A stretch of 57,593 nucleotides of DNA from Geobacter sp. (GCA_009886125.1 VFJK01000069.1:1-57593); one strand, 5' to 3'; shown: positions 18,697 through 28,921, counted from the stretch's first letter. Numbers and translations are program-made. Notes: generated from the sequence alone by a model not told the origin.

Positions 18697-20174
18697 CAGT
18701 AAAGCCCCTTCTCAACAGTTTCTATCGCCTTTACCACTGCCATAGCCTTGTTGACCGTCTCCTGATACTCTGCAGCAGGATCTGAATCCGCAACTATCCC
18801 GGCACCTGCCTGCAGATGGATCTTCCCGTCCTTGATCACGAGAGTCCGTATCGCAATGGCAAGGTCCATATTCCCTGAAAAAGAGAAGTAGCCGACCGCA
18901 CCGCCGTATATCTCCCGCTTCGATGGCTCCAACTCGTCGATTATCTCCATGGCTCTGACCTTCGGCGCTCCGGAGAGCGTGCCGGCAGGGAACGTTGCCC
19001 GGACCAGATCGAAAGCATCCATGTCGCCGTCGATCTCACCCAGGACGTTTGAGACGATATGCATGACGTGCGAATACCGCTCGACAGTCATCAACTCGGA
19101 CACCCTGACAGTCCCGGTCTTGCAGACCCTGCCGAGATCGTTACGCCCGAGATCGACCAGCATCACGTGCTCTGCACGCTCTTTGGGATCGGCTAGCAGC
19201 TCCTCCTCAAACCGGAGATCTTCCTCTACGGTAGCGCCACGAGGCCGGGTCCCCGCTATCGGCCGGAGTTCGACCTTATCCCCCTCTTTCCGGACCATGA
19301 CCTCTGGTGAAGCACCGACAACCAGCGTGTCGTCCATCCGGAGGAAAAACATGTAGGGAGAAGGGTTCAGGGTTCTGAGGACCCGGTAGATATCAAGCGG
19401 GTCGACTGTCAGCTCTGCCGAAAAACGCTGGGACAGGACGACCTGTATGATATCACCGCTCCGTACGTACTCCTTTGCCTTCTCCACGGCGCTTTCGAAA
19501 TCGCTCCGGAGAATATTCGAAGAGAGGGTGACCGGTTTTCTGCCACTTTTTGCATCCTGAGCTGACGGCAAGGGTGATTTCAGTCGTGCAGTCAGTGCAT
19601 CGATCCGGGCAATCGCATCAGCATAGGCATCATCAGGTGAAACTCCATCAAGATGGGCATTTGCGACGACCTTTATCTTCTGACGGACACTGTCAAAAAT
19701 TAGCAGCGTATCGGTAATCAGGAAACAGGAGTCCCATGCACCGATCTCCGCCGGCTTGTCGCTCTTGAGATCCTCGAAGTAGCGGACCATGTCGTAGCCG
19801 ATATAGCCGACCGCTCCACCGAAAAACCTGGGAAGCCCATCCACCTCGACCGGTACGAAGCGTGCGAGATACTCTTTGACTCTGCCCAGAGGATCTTTTG
19901 ACTGCGATGAGACCGGATGCTCACCGCTCCTCAGGATCTCGACCAGGTCTCCGCGAGTACGGATGACAACTGAAGGCGATGCTCCCAGAAACGTATAGCG
20001 GCCCCATTTCTCTCCGCCTTCGATACTTTCGAGAAGAAAGGAGTAGCTGCCATCATCTATTTTTTTGAAAGCGGTCACGGGAGTATCCATGTCCGCCATT
20101 ATCTCGCGATATACGGGGATCAGATTCCCTTTTGATGCCAGGTCGGCAAAAGCTAGTCTGTCAGGGAAATACAT
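18696..20174 (-). CDS. trpE: Anthranilate synthase component I
   Basis: 492 aa. [10 protein letters not shown] near residue 50 is the LLES tryptophan feedback-binding motif, so end-product inhibition is expected. The chorismate-binding half has [35 protein letters not shown] and [11 protein letters not shown]. It makes anthranilate from chorismate and ammonia. GGAG lies 5 nt before ATG. It is the first trp gene; the 85-bp upstream spacer shows no run of Trp codons, so a classical leader-peptide attenuator is absent. Confidence 0.96.
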   Translation of the reverse strand: MYFPDRLAFADLASKGNLIPVYREIMADMDTPVTAFKKIDDGSYSFLLESIEGGEKWGRYTFLGASPSVVIRTRGDLVEILRSGEHPVSSQSKDPLGRVKEYLARFVPVEVDGLPRFFGGAVGYIGYDMVRYFEDLKSDKPAEIGAWDSCFLITDTLLIFDSVRQKIKVVANAHLDGVSPDDAYADAIARIDALTARLKSPLPSAQDAKSGRKPVTLSSNILRSDFESAVEKAKEYVRSGDIIQVVLSQRFSAELTVDPLDIYRVLRTLNPSPYMFFLRMDDTLVVGASPEVMVRKEGDKVELRPIAGTRPRGATVEEDLRFEEELLADPKERAEHVMLVDLGRNDLGRVCKTGTVRVSELMTVERYSHVMHIVSNVLGEIDGDMDAFDLVRATFPAGTLSGAPKVRAMEIIDELEPSKREIYGGAVGYFSFSGNMDLAIAIRTLVIKDGKIHLQAGAGIVADSDPAAEYQETVNKAMAVVKAIETVEKGLY

Positions 20175-20259
20175 CAGAACTCCAGAGGGAAAAAGATAAT
20201 ATTTGTTACCACAGGAGGGGAGTTTTACGCAAACAATTCATCCGGCAGAAGATAGAAAA

Positions 20260-22521
20260 TCAGCCCTTTAACGTGAAGTAGAAAGTAGCCCCTACCCCTT
20301 CGACAGCGTCAGCCCATACCTTGCCGCCATGCCTGTTGATTATCCTCTGTACAATGGCCAGGCCTATGCCGGTCCCTTCGAACTCGGGACCATGAAGCCT
20401 GTGGAATGGAGCAAACAGATTTTCCGCATAACTCTTGTCGAAACCGGCGCCGTTGTCCTTCACGAAATATACCGGCCGGGAGGCTATAAGCGTGCTGCCG
20501 AACTCGATCTCAGCCTCCTCTACCTTTGAAGAGTACTTCCAGGAATTTCCCAAAAGGTTGGTAAACATGACCTCAAGCAGCCGTTCATCCCCATTGGCTT
20601 CCAGCCCCTCCTCGACCTTGAATCTGACTTTCCGTTCAGGGTCTCTTTCGATCAGGGATGCGGCAATGTTGTTCACAATCCGGCTGAGGTTGACCCGTCC
20701 GGATTTAAGCTCTCTTCGCGAAAGCTGTGAAAGATCGAGAAGATCATCTATCAGAAGCCCCATTTTGCAGCACCCGGCAATGATTCTCGACAGGTACTGC
20801 TTGACCTCGTCATCAAGCCTTTCTGAATACTCACTCTCCAGAATACTGCTGTAGCTGCTGATGTGGCGAAGAGGGGCTCGAAGGTCATGTGAGACCGAAT
20901 AGCTGAACGACTCAAGTTCACGGTTGGCAGCCTCAAGCTCTGAAGTCCGCTCTATGACTCTCTTTTCCAGATCCTGATTGAGCCGCCTGATCTCGTTGTC
21001 CGCATTTACTCTCTCTGTTACATCGCGAACCACCTCGATCCCGCCCACGATCTCACCGGAAGCGTTCCGGAGCGGACAAGCCGTTATCTCGAGATGGAGT
21101 TGATTATCTCCGATTACTCTATTACGGAGCATCTGATACGTCCCTCCGTCCTCAAAGGAACGTTTCATGGGGCAGTCATCACATATGGCAGTATTATGAT
21201 TGTAAGCATCATGATTGTAAGCATCAAAACAGTGCTTTCCGACACAATCACCGACCAGGTTCATATGCGCCTGATTCTGCAGGATCACCTTGTAATCCCG
21301 GTCCTGGATGCTCAGTCCCTCTCCCATGCTCGAAAGGATCGACTCAAGCTTGACTTTTTCCGCCTCAAGTTCGTCAAATGTCTTGAGATACTCTTCGACC
21401 TGATGCCTCAGCTCCTCTTCTGCAGAAGCCAGCTCTTTATTACGATCCTGGAGAGCCTTCTCGCGGATATTTACCGCATCCGCCATTTTCATGAAACTCT
21501 GGTGAAGATCGTTAATCTCAATATAGCCAGAAGATACGACAGTCTCCCGGACATCTTCTCCGGCAGCCAGACTCTTGCTCATCTCAGTGAGAGCATATAT
21601 CGGTGCGCTGAGCCTGTTGACCCGCTTGAATGCGAAAAAGAGTGCCCCGGCAAGCACGCTGAAGGTGAGAAGAGCCAGAAGTCTCTCCATATCGTAGAGA
21701 TGCGCATAGGCATTATCTTTATCGTGAACCGAAACAATGACCCAATCGTTCTGGGGAAAAGGGAGAACCGTCCCGATGACATCCCTGCCTGAAAGTTTGA
21801 ACGAGTACGTGCCGCTCTGCCCCTGGAAACCGGCGGTTATCTGGGGGATGGAGATAAACGCCTCTTTTTCGCCGATCAAGGCCTTGTCGGGATGAGCGAT
21901 CAGGCGTCCGGCAGGGCTGACGATGAACGCATATGCTTTCTGGGAGGTCTTCGTCGGCTCAACAAGCTTGCTGAGATACGAGAGATTCATCGTTCCGGAG
22001 ATCACCCCGTTTTCCCAGGGGATGCCGATCGAAATGACCGACTCTCCGGTCCGTAAGGAGACAAACGGTTCTGACCAGGCCAAACGACCGCTGTTTTTCA
22101 CACTCTTGAAAAGATAGTTCCCTGAAAAATTCTGCTTTGGAGCCTTGCTTCTAACCGGCTGATCGACAGAGCCGGCGGCCCCGAGCAAATTGCCGCTGCC
22201 ATCCATAAAAAGAATCGATTCGAAGAGCGGATCAGCGTCATGAAACCTGTTTGCCACTGATCTCAGATTTTTGAACTCTTTATCATTATGCTCATTCAAC
22301 TCTTCCCGTATCTGCTTCAGCATCACGACCGGTCTCGCGATAAACAGCTCGACTGCAGAGCTGACCGTATGAGCGACTTTTAGGTTGTCAAGACGTATCC
22401 GTTCGCCGGTCTCGCGATGGAACATCGCGACCGAGACAGCCATTGCTACAAGCATCGGCACAAGCGTCAGCAGTGCTATGCTCGCAATCATTGCATTTCG
22501 TATGCTGATCTGCTTTTTCAT
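20260..22521 (-). CDS. Sensor histidine kinase (Cache-HAMP-PAS-HisKA-HATPase)
   Basis: 753 aa. A transmembrane helix at about 12-31 and another at about 283-302 bracket a periplasmic Cache-type sensor domain. HAMP and coiled-coil segments follow, then a PAS domain (about 395-505) with Cys motifs CVGKHC and CDDCP, HisKA with phospho-acceptor His545 in SVSHDLRAPL, and an HATPase domain (NLLGNSWKYS, DNGAGFD, GTGIGLAI). No receiver domain is attached and no response regulator is adjacent. It is immediately upstream of trpE on the same strand. The ligand is unknown. Confidence 0.88.
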   Translation of the reverse strand: MKKQISIRNAMIASIALLTLVPMLVAMAVSVAMFHRETGERIRLDNLKVAHTVSSAVELFIARPVVMLKQIREELNEHNDKEFKNLRSVANRFHDADPLFESILFMDGSGNLLGAAGSVDQPVRSKAPKQNFSGNYLFKSVKNSGRLAWSEPFVSLRTGESVISIGIPWENGVISGTMNLSYLSKLVEPTKTSQKAYAFIVSPAGRLIAHPDKALIGEKEAFISIPQITAGFQGQSGTYSFKLSGRDVIGTVLPFPQNDWVIVSVHDKDNAYAHLYDMERLLALLTFSVLAGALFFAFKRVNRLSAPIYALTEMSKSLAAGEDVRETVVSSGYIEINDLHQSFMKMADAVNIREKALQDRNKELASAEEELRHQVEEYLKTFDELEAEKVKLESILSSMGEGLSIQDRDYKVILQNQAHMNLVGDCVGKHCFDAYNHDAYNHNTAICDDCPMKRSFEDGGTYQMLRNRVIGDNQLHLEITACPLRNASGEIVGGIEVVRDVTERVNADNEIRRLNQDLEKRVIERTSELEAANRELESFSYSVSHDLRAPLRHISSYSSILESEYSERLDDEVKQYLSRIIAGCCKMGLLIDDLLDLSQLSRRELKSGRVNLSRIVNNIAASLIERDPERKVRFKVEEGLEANGDERLLEVMFTNLLGNSWKYSSKVEEAEIEFGSTLIASRPVYFVKDNGAGFDKSYAENLFAPFHRLHGPEFEGTGIGLAIVQRIINRHGGKVWADAVEGVGATFYFTLKG
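21196..21225 (-). repeat. 15-bp tandem duplication inside the PAS domain
   Basis: ATGATTGTAAGCATC occurs twice in a row, encoding a duplicated five-residue block (HDAYN HDAYN) between the two Cys pairs of the kinase PAS domain. In frame, so the protein stays intact. Confidence 0.8.
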
Positions 22522-22688
22522 CTTCCTTAGAGACTCCCGATGAGGGGGATATTATCATGAAAGCATTCTCTAACAAACCGAATTTATGCCTCTCCCGAGT
22601 TTTTTCACTTCCGGGGTTGAAAAGTTCCAGCTGAATGATTAGCTTCTCCAGGTTACACCTCATCTAGGTAAAAGGAGATCGCCGCACC

Positions 22689-24617
22689 ATGAAGACCACC
22701 AAACAGTTCCAGACAGAAGTCCAGCAACTTCTCGACCTCGTTATCCACTCCCTCTACTCGAACAAGGACATTTTCCTGCGGGAACTTGTATCAAACGCTT
22801 CCGATGCGATTGACAAGATCCGCTTCGAAGCCCATTCGGATGAAGCCCTTCTCGAATCGAACAGCGACTGGAAGATCAAGATCACCCCTGATAAAAATGC
22901 CGGGACCCTGACGATCATTGACAACGGTATCGGGATGAGTATGGCTGAAGTGGAAGAGAATATCGGGACAATCGCCCGCTCAGGCACCAAGGCTTTCATG
23001 GAAGCCCTCAAAGAGGCAAAGAGCTCGAATAATCCCGAGCTGATCGGTCAGTTCGGCGTCGGATTTTACTCTTCTTTCATGATCGCCGATCGAGTGACTC
23101 TTACCACCCGCAAAGCTGGAAGCCCTTCAGCCGGATGCAGCTGGGAGTCGACCGGCGACGGCAGTTACACGGTCGAAGAGGTCGAAAAGGCTTCCCGGGG
23201 GACCGAGATCGTCCTTCACCTGAAGGAAGAGATGAAAGAGTATCTTGACGAATGGAAGATCCGCTCGATCATCAAGAAATACTCTGATTATGTCCAGTAC
23301 CCGATCACCATGGACATTACCCGCAAAGAGCCGACAAAAGGGCTCGACGGAAAAGTGATCGAAGGTGGCGGCGACATCGAGAAGACAACTGAAGAGACCC
23401 TCAACTCGATGAAAGCTATCTGGACCCGCCCGAAAAACGAGATAACCGACGAGGAGTATGAGGAGTTCTACAAACATATCTCCCACGATTTCGAAAAGCC
23501 GTTCCGGCAGATTCACTACGCAGCAGAAGGAACGAGCGAGTTCAAGGCCCTTCTCTATCTCCCGGCGCACAAGCCGTTCGATCTCTTTTCACAGGACAAA
23601 AAGAAAGGCGTCCATCTGTATGTAAAAAGGGTCTTCATAACCGACAACTGCGAAGCACTGCTCCCTGACTATCTCCGCTTCGTCAAAGGGGTGGTGGACT
23701 CAAGCGATCTGCCGCTCAACGTCTCCCGCGAGATCCTGCAGGAAGATGTCCAGATCAGAAGGATCCAGAAGAACCTGGTAACAAAGACCCTTTCCACCCT
23801 GGCCGAGATTAAGGAGAAGGAGCCGGAAGAGTACCTGAAGTTCTATCTTGAGTTCGGGCCGGTTCTGAAAGAAGGTCTGCACTTCGACTATGCGAACAAA
23901 GAGAAGCTGCAGGAGCTGGTGCTGTTCGAAAGCACGGCGACTGAAGCCGGAAAACCGGTCTCACTGAAAGAGTACGTTGGGAGGATGCCTGAAGGCCAGA
24001 AGGAGCTCTACTTCATCACCGGCACCAGCCGTGAGATGGTAGCCAACTCACCCCATCTCGAAGGGTTCCGGAGCAAGGGGTATGAAGTCCTGTTCCTCAC
24101 CGACCCGGTTGACGAGTGGGTCGTGCAGGCGCTGACCGAATATGACGGGAAGAAGCTGAAAGCAGTCGATCGCGGCGATGTGGAACTTGACAGTGAAGAA
24201 GAGAAAAAGGTCAAGGAAGAGAAGAAAAAAGAGTCCGAAGAGCAGTATAAAGGCCTGCTTGAGTTCATCAAGGAGAATCTGTCGGAAAGCGTGAAAGAGG
24301 TTCGTTTCTCAGGACGCCTGACCGAGAGCGCCTGCTGCCTCGTTGCCGACGAATACGGTATGAACGCCAACATGGAGCGGATTATGAAGGCGATGAACCA
24401 GGATGTGCCCCAGTCCAAACGGATCCTTGAACTGAACCCTGCCCATCCGATCATGCAGGTGCTCGGCAGGATGTACGATGCCGACAAGGGAGATCCCAAG
24501 CTCGCCGACTACTGCGAACTACTCCTCGACCAGGCGCTTCTCACCGAAGGGTCAGCCATAAAAGACCCGCTGAAATTTACCAAGCTGATTTCCGAGTTGA
24601 TGGTGAAGGCAGGGTAG
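22689..24617 (+). CDS. htpG: Molecular chaperone HtpG (bacterial Hsp90)
   Basis: 642 aa, slightly longer than E. coli Htp[22 protein letters not shown] and GQFGVGFYS form the GHKL ATP-binding site; [12 protein letters not shown]-type sequence ([14 protein letters not shown]) marks the middle domain; a Lys/Glu-rich linker ([17 protein letters not shown]) precedes the C-terminal dimerisation domain. It is an ATP-dependent cytosolic chaperone. AAGGAG lies about 11 nt upstream of ATG. It is divergent from the histidine kinase. I could not identify a convincing sigma32 promoter. Confidence 0.97.
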   Translation: MKTTKQFQTEVQQLLDLVIHSLYSNKDIFLRELVSNASDAIDKIRFEAHSDEALLESNSDWKIKITPDKNAGTLTIIDNGIGMSMAEVEENIGTIARSGTKAFMEALKEAKSSNNPELIGQFGVGFYSSFMIADRVTLTTRKAGSPSAGCSWESTGDGSYTVEEVEKASRGTEIVLHLKEEMKEYLDEWKIRSIIKKYSDYVQYPITMDITRKEPTKGLDGKVIEGGGDIEKTTEETLNSMKAIWTRPKNEITDEEYEEFYKHISHDFEKPFRQIHYAAEGTSEFKALLYLPAHKPFDLFSQDKKKGVHLYVKRVFITDNCEALLPDYLRFVKGVVDSSDLPLNVSREILQEDVQIRRIQKNLVTKTLSTLAEIKEKEPEEYLKFYLEFGPVLKEGLHFDYANKEKLQELVLFESTATEAGKPVSLKEYVGRMPEGQKELYFITGTSREMVANSPHLEGFRSKGYEVLFLTDPVDEWVVQALTEYDGKKLKAVDRGDVELDSEEEKKVKEEKKKESEEQYKGLLEFIKENLSESVKEVRFSGRLTESACCLVADEYGMNANMERIMKAMNQDVPQSKRILELNPAHPIMQVLGRMYDADKGDPKLADYCELLLDQALLTEGSAIKDPLKFTKLISELMVKAG

Positions 24618-24641
24618 AAGAGTCGATTACTGTTTCTTGCC

Positions 24642-24678
24642 ACAAAAAGGGGTGGACGCCAAAGCGTTCACCCCTTCG
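24642..24678. terminator. Bidirectional terminator between htpG and the caspase-like gene
   Basis: AAGGGGTGGACGC-CAAA-GCGTTCACCCCTT forms a 13-bp stem. On the minus strand it is followed by TTTTTG, and it serves the convergent junction of htpG (+) and the caspase-like gene (-). Confidence 0.65.
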
Positions 24679-24711
24679 TTGGTGAAGGTCATCAATCTTC
24701 AAATCGGGCAT

Positions 24712-24750
24712 GGCTTTGACCTGCCGGTTTTTTCGGGCAGGTCGAAAGCC
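24712..24750. repeat. Long hairpin in the htpG-caspase spacer
   Basis: GGCTTTGACCTGCC and GGCAGGTCGAAAGCC pair over 14 bp with one bulged base and a T-rich loop. It is a second strong hairpin 34 bp after the terminator; neither side has a U-run. Nothing else is recognisable in the 24618-24841 spacer. Confidence 0.6.
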
Positions 24751-24841
24751 TTGTTGGACATTCGGTGTTCTAGCCGCTGGTTTTCATGTTTTGTCAAATG
24801 CGTAGGCCTGACGTTTGAATGGACCTGGATTGAGATAAAGC

Positions 24842-27010
24842 CTATTTTTCATCACGAACCGGCCAAACATAATAGTTGAAGTTTTTACTGAGATAATTTT
24901 TATAGGCTACCTCCATACTGACAACCCAGGCTTGGGCGGAATAGTTGGCAATGCTTGAGGTCCAGTAGTTACTATCTTGGACATTTTTATAACCGTTTGC
25001 ATTGAACCACTTGAATGGGGATTCTCCCCCTCTTTTTTCGAAGGCTTCCAGTTCATCCTTCGTAGGCAAGCGCCAGTCACTGTAACCCCCATAATTCAGC
25101 TTTTCCACCCACCGCATTGCATCATCCCAGGTCATTTTTTCGTCGGCAATATTTCCATTTCGTGACCACATCAGACCACTTACAGTATCTGTGTAAACCA
25201 GTGGGTTCCGCTCCTGTTGGTTCAGAAATTCACCATTTTCATATTCCAGTAAATTGCTATTTGCGTCGTTTATCAACGCAATTTTTAAAATTTCACCACT
25301 TGGTCGTGCTTTCACCTGAGGGCGAATGAGACCACTTTCGTATTGATCTTTGAAAGCCTTTGCTTTTAGAGAATGAAGTGGAATACTGCCATTCAAAGCG
25401 ATGACAATGGAAGTGGATTTACTATTCTTAAGTTCTACCGGAAACCGACCTTTCTCAATATCGTATTTGCCTAACTCCAATCGTACCTGTGAAGCATCAA
25501 GCGTGTATTCCTTTTCCGAAAGTTGCTTCAATTCTTCCCGCAAAGAATCCGCTTCAGCTGTAAGCAGAGCAAGCTCGTTCTGTTTCTTGGTTTCCAGTTG
25601 GTCGCTTTCTTTTTGAATTCTTGCATTAAAGGCATGTTCTTTTTCAAATTCGCCTCGCTTCTGGGCATTCAGGTCTGAAACAATCTTGTTGTAACGGTTT
25701 ATGATCAGTTCTCGCGCTGGGGCTGCGTTATTTTCCAACTTGGTTATCAGTGAATTAATTCGCCTGATTTCTGCAAGTGCAGCGTCAATACTACTAGATA
25801 TGATTAAAGGTCGCTGTTGCCTTTTACGCTCCAGTTCAGCTTTAATTCTGACAAGCTTTGCTTCATTCTCTTTCTCACTTGCTTCAAACTCAGTACGTAT
25901 TTGTTCACTCTTCTGCATACTTAATTGTTCTTCGGCTAATTGCCTTTTCTTTAGCTCTTCAGTCTTAATTCGAGATTCGATGACCCTTTTCTGCCGCTCG
26001 GTTTCTTGTCGTTTCTGGTCATTTTGAGCTTGCAGGGCAGACTGCTCTAACTCCTGCAACTCCGCTTCCAACCTGGCTAGTTCTGCCTTATTGTCCTGTA
26101 ACTTCTGCTCAATGTTGGGGAGAAAGACAAAATCGCCGCTACCTGAAAGCAGGCCAAAGTTAGGTGTCTGGTTATGACCTCTTCCCCTCGCGTCACCATA
26201 GACTTTTTCGCGGATGATGGCCTGGATTTCATTGGCAGTGATAAAATCGCCTTGGGCTTCAAGTATTTCGATCAACCGACCGGTAAAGACGCTATGCCCC
26301 TTGGGACCGCCATCAAGAACTTCCTCGCCTTTGCTGCCAGCGGTTAGAATCTGGCGGACATTCTCTTTGGTTATCTCTTTCAGGTATGACAGGTCGCGGC
26401 GGCTTTTTTTGTCAACTGCCCGGGTGGTCATAAGGCCGCTGTAGCAGGCATCCATGACGTAAAAGACGTGCTTTGCAGGGAGCTTAGCGGAGATTGTATC
26501 CCTCAGTTCGGTCATCGTCAGGTTTTTGCGAATTTTATCAGTTGAGCCATCATAGGGGATCAAGTAGCCAATTTCTTTCCCCTGGGCACCTTTTTCCTGG
26601 TTACCATGCCCCGCCCAAAAGAGGAACAAGGCATCCTCCTCCCCCATTTGGGCGGGCAGTTCTTCAGTCAGAAGTTCCAAGATGCGATCCCTGGTGGCTT
26701 CCTGATTGTAAAGGGTAATTATCTTGTCAAAGCGATAGTTCTTGCGGATGACTGCTTCGACCCCTTTTGCATCGTTAACGGCATAGGAGAGCTGTCTATC
26801 TGGCGGCAGGTTCTGGTAGCGGTCTATTCCTATAATGACAGCGTAGGATTTGTTGTAGAGCTTGACCTCACCGGTCTGGTTGGTAGCAGTGTCTTTGGCG
26901 ACTACGGTGAGGCCGCGGGTTTCAGATGCTTCAATTACTTTGGCTAATGTGAGAGTGCAGCATATCACTCCGATTACCGCAATAATGAAAAACGTAATTA
27001 AATTCCTCAT
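24842..27010 (-). CDS. Secreted caspase-like peptidase (C14) with Lcl/DUF1566 C-terminus
   Basis: About 722 aa from ATG 27010 (AGGAGG 7 nt upstream; an adjacent ATG at 27013 is possible). A signal peptide or anchor (NLITFFIIAVIGVICCTLTLA) is followed by a caspase-fold domain with the His-Cys dyad: H in FWAGHG (about residue 135) and C in MDACYSG (about 189). A long Glu/Gln/Lys coiled coil (about 300-520) leads to a C-terminal Lcl/DUF1566 domain (TVSGLMWSRNG, DWRLPTKDELEA, YWTSS, VWPVR). The export signal suggests an envelope or extracellular protease-like role. Bacterial metacaspase-like proteins often act in stress or defence; that is not shown here. Confidence 0.85.
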   Translation of the reverse strand: MRNLITFFIIAVIGVICCTLTLAKVIEASETRGLTVVAKDTATNQTGEVKLYNKSYAVIIGIDRYQNLPPDRQLSYAVNDAKGVEAVIRKNYRFDKIITLYNQEATRDRILELLTEELPAQMGEEDALFLFWAGHGNQEKGAQGKEIGYLIPYDGSTDKIRKNLTMTELRDTISAKLPAKHVFYVMDACYSGLMTTRAVDKKSRRDLSYLKEITKENVRQILTAGSKGEEVLDGGPKGHSVFTGRLIEILEAQGDFITANEIQAIIREKVYGDARGRGHNQTPNFGLLSGSGDFVFLPNIEQKLQDNKAELARLEAELQELEQSALQAQNDQKRQETERQKRVIESRIKTEELKKRQLAEEQLSMQKSEQIRTEFEASEKENEAKLVRIKAELERKRQQRPLIISSSIDAALAEIRRINSLITKLENNAAPARELIINRYNKIVSDLNAQKRGEFEKEHAFNARIQKESDQLETKKQNELALLTAEADSLREELKQLSEKEYTLDASQVRLELGKYDIEKGRFPVELKNSKSTSIVIALNGSIPLHSLKAKAFKDQYESGLIRPQVKARPSGEILKIALINDANSNLLEYENGEFLNQQERNPLVYTDTVSGLMWSRNGNIADEKMTWDDAMRWVEKLNYGGYSDWRLPTKDELEAFEKRGGESPFKWFNANGYKNVQDSNYWTSSIANYSAQAWVVSMEVAYKNYLSKNFNYYVWPVRDEK

Positions 27011-27050
27011 CATGTTGCCTCCTCTGTATTCTTTGTTCAACTCATAATTG

Positions 27051-27076
27051 ACCGGTTCACTCGCGCGTGAACCGGT
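27051..27076. promoter_or_regulatory. Perfect 10-bp inverted repeat upstream of the caspase-like gene
   Basis: ACCGGTTCAC-TCGCGC-GTGAACCGGT lies 41 bp before the preferred start codon and 72 bp after the nudC stop. No U-run follows on either strand, so an operator or a 5'UTR hairpin fits better than a terminator. Confidence 0.55.
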
Positions 27077-27148
27077 GATCTTCCCAAATGGCACATATCA
27101 GTTTATGGTCATTAGAAAATATTTCAATGCAAATAACGGGTACTCCGG

Positions 27149-28015
27149 CTACTCGCCATCAAGCATATACCGCTCAATGATCCAACGGGCGATGCTTCTT
27201 GCTGGCGGCAGCCCTTCCGGCGGATCTTCACGGCTGAACCAGCGAGCATCCTCCAGTTCGTTCGAATCGACCATTATCTCACCGCTTTCATACTCGGCGA
27301 CAAACCCCGCCATGAGCTGGCTCGGAAAGGGCCAGCACTGGCTGCCGACATACTGCACGTTTTTAACGACAATCCCCGTCTCTTCCAAGACCTCACGTGC
27401 AGCACACTCCTCCAGAGACTCACCCATATCGAGAAACCCTGCCACGAGCCCGTAGCGGCCAGGAAGCCACTCACTTTTTCTGGCAAGCAGAAAACGGTCA
27501 TCTCGCTTCACCAGCACGATACTGCACGGATGGATCGACGGGAAATGCTCGTAGCCGCAGGCGCTGCAAAGCATCCCCCAGCTCCCTGTCATCGGGGTCA
27601 GCGCTCCCCCGCAGCCGGAACAGAAACGACTCTTCCGCTGCCAGTGAAGAATCTGCATGGCCATCCCGCCGAGGGTCAGCGTGGCATCATCGAGGCGGTC
27701 ACCGGCAGCATTGAACGCTTCTGCAGCGAAAAAATCGGGGATCTCTATCGAACGGCTGATGGCGGTCATCCACAAGGGCAGGCCCTGCCAAAGGCCGATG
27801 CAGAGCGGCTTGCAGGTTTCAGGGAGAAAGCCTGGAGCCGCACCGCAGGGGAGTTCCAGCTTTTCGCCAGTCTTGCTGACAATCAGGGAATTCCCTTGAA
27901 GAATCAGCCAATGCCCGTCACCTTCAGGAGCCCGTGAACCTGGGGCCAACGGGACGAAATGCTCTTTGACGGCTTCATGATTGAACGGCAGATCGACAGT
28001 AGACGGATAACGCAT
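27149..28015 (-). CDS. nudC: NADH pyrophosphatase / RNA deNADding enzyme NudC
   Basis: 288 aa from ATG 28015 (GGGGAG 5 nt upstream; a longer frame to 28069 lacks a site). A four-Cys zinc ribbon CSGC...CSAC precedes the Nudix box GFLDMGESLEECAAREVLEETGI-type motif (G..E...E..REV.EE), and SQCWPFPSQLM matches the NudC-specific SQPWPFPxS motif, with Cys in place of the first Pro. NudC cleaves NADH and removes NAD caps from RNA. It is downstream of the TPR gene across a short tandem repeat. Confidence 0.93.
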   Translation of the reverse strand: MRYPSTVDLPFNHEAVKEHFVPLAPGSRAPEGDGHWLILQGNSLIVSKTGEKLELPCGAAPGFLPETCKPLCIGLWQGLPLWMTAISRSIEIPDFFAAEAFNAAGDRLDDATLTLGGMAMQILHWQRKSRFCSGCGGALTPMTGSWGMLCSACGYEHFPSIHPCSIVLVKRDDRFLLARKSEWLPGRYGLVAGFLDMGESLEECAAREVLEETGIVVKNVQYVGSQCWPFPSQLMAGFVAEYESGEIMVDSNELEDARWFSREDPPEGLPPARSIARWIIERYMLDGE

Positions 28016-28066
28016 AAAAACTCCCCAAAAAGAACCACAAATTGAAAAGGCGCCACAAAGGACGCC

Positions 28067-28118
28067 CACTCAACCACTCAACCACTCAACCACTCAACCA
28101 CTCAACCACTCAACCACT
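28067..28118. repeat. 8-bp tandem repeat (CACTCAAC, six copies)
   Basis: Six uninterrupted copies of CACTCAAC plus a partial seventh run from 28067 to the stop codon of the TPR gene. Because 8 is not a multiple of 3, copy-number change could alter a reading frame if it extended into the coding sequence; here it lies just outside the stop. Confidence 0.85.
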
Positions 28119-28921
28119 TACTTCTTCTTACCTTCAAGCTCTTCCTTGATCCCCTCTATGACCGCCTTCACTTCGTCGATCATCTCCTGGGCCTGGGGCG
28201 ACTTCTCATATTTGAGGTACAGCTTCAGGAACCTGACCGCCTCGGTAAGATGCTCCCTGTCCATATGGAGGCTCCCCAGGGTCAGGTAGGCAAGCGTGAA
28301 CTCGGGATCGAGACGGATCGCTTCAAGGCACTCCCGCTCGGCATCATCATGCTCGCCGAGATCATAGAAGAGTTCACCTAGATTGAAGTGAGCCGCAGCA
28401 TCATCCGGATCTACGGAAATACCTTTGTTGAAAGCCTCTATGGCTTTCTCACGGTCTCCAAGCCCGTACCAGGCATCCCCGAGCGCGTTGTAGGCGAAAA
28501 CATTCTCCGGATCAAGCTGCAACGCTTCTCCATAGGCCTTTATCGCATCTTCAGGCCGCTCCATGCTGTTGTAGACCAGACCGATGTTGACATACCCGTC
28601 TGCATCTTTCGGATCTACCTTTATGATCCGCTCATACGTCCGCAGAGCATCCTTGTGAAGACCCTGCTCAAAATAGAGATCCCCGAGCGACGTCAGAGCG
28701 TCCGTATCCGCTGGAGCCAGTTTCAGCCCCGCTTCATAGGCAGCTATCGCCTCTTTCGGCTTCTCCGCACCGGAAAGCGCCTCTCCCATATAGAAGTGCC
28801 CCTCCGGGTTGTCCGGCTCAAGCTCGACACATCTCTTTGCAGCAGCAGTCGCTTTCTTGTAATCGGCAGACTCTATGGCTGCAATGACCTTCTCAAGACT
28901 CTCATCAAATGGAGCGCTCAT
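28118..28921 (-). CDS. Tetratricopeptide-repeat protein
   Basis: 267 aa from ATG 28921, where AGGGG lies 4 nt upstream; the longer frame to 28993 has no such site. About seven TPR units of 34 aa cover most of the protein (for example AIKAYGEALQLDPENVFAYNALGDAWYGLGDREKA). No signal peptide or transmembrane segment; a cytoplasmic protein-interaction role is likely. It is divergent from ptsP, sharing the intergenic region 28922-29090. Confidence 0.88.
   Translation of the reverse strand: MSAPFDESLEKVIAAIESADYKKATAAAKRCVELEPDNPEGHFYMGEALSGAEKPKEAIAAYEAGLKLAPADTDALTSLGDLYFEQGLHKDALRTYERIIKVDPKDADGYVNIGLVYNSMERPEDAIKAYGEALQLDPENVFAYNALGDAWYGLGDREKAIEAFNKGISVDPDDAAAHFNLGELFYDLGEHDDAERECLEAIRLDPEFTLAYLTLGSLHMDREHLTEAVRFLKLYLKYEKSPQAQEMIDEVKAVIEGIKEELEGKKK

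Noticed and set aside
20175-20259. Leader peptide or attenuator before trpE
   Set aside because: The spacer has no run of Trp codons and no terminator-like hairpin; only scattered TGG triplets occur.
22600-22688. Sigma32 heat-shock promoter of htpG
   Set aside because: GTTGAAA is present near 22615, but no CCCCAT-type -10 at a suitable distance was found.
24712-24750. Integron attC-like site in the hairpin after htpG
   Set aside because: The stem is long, but no GTTRRRY core pair in the right positions and no integrase nearby.
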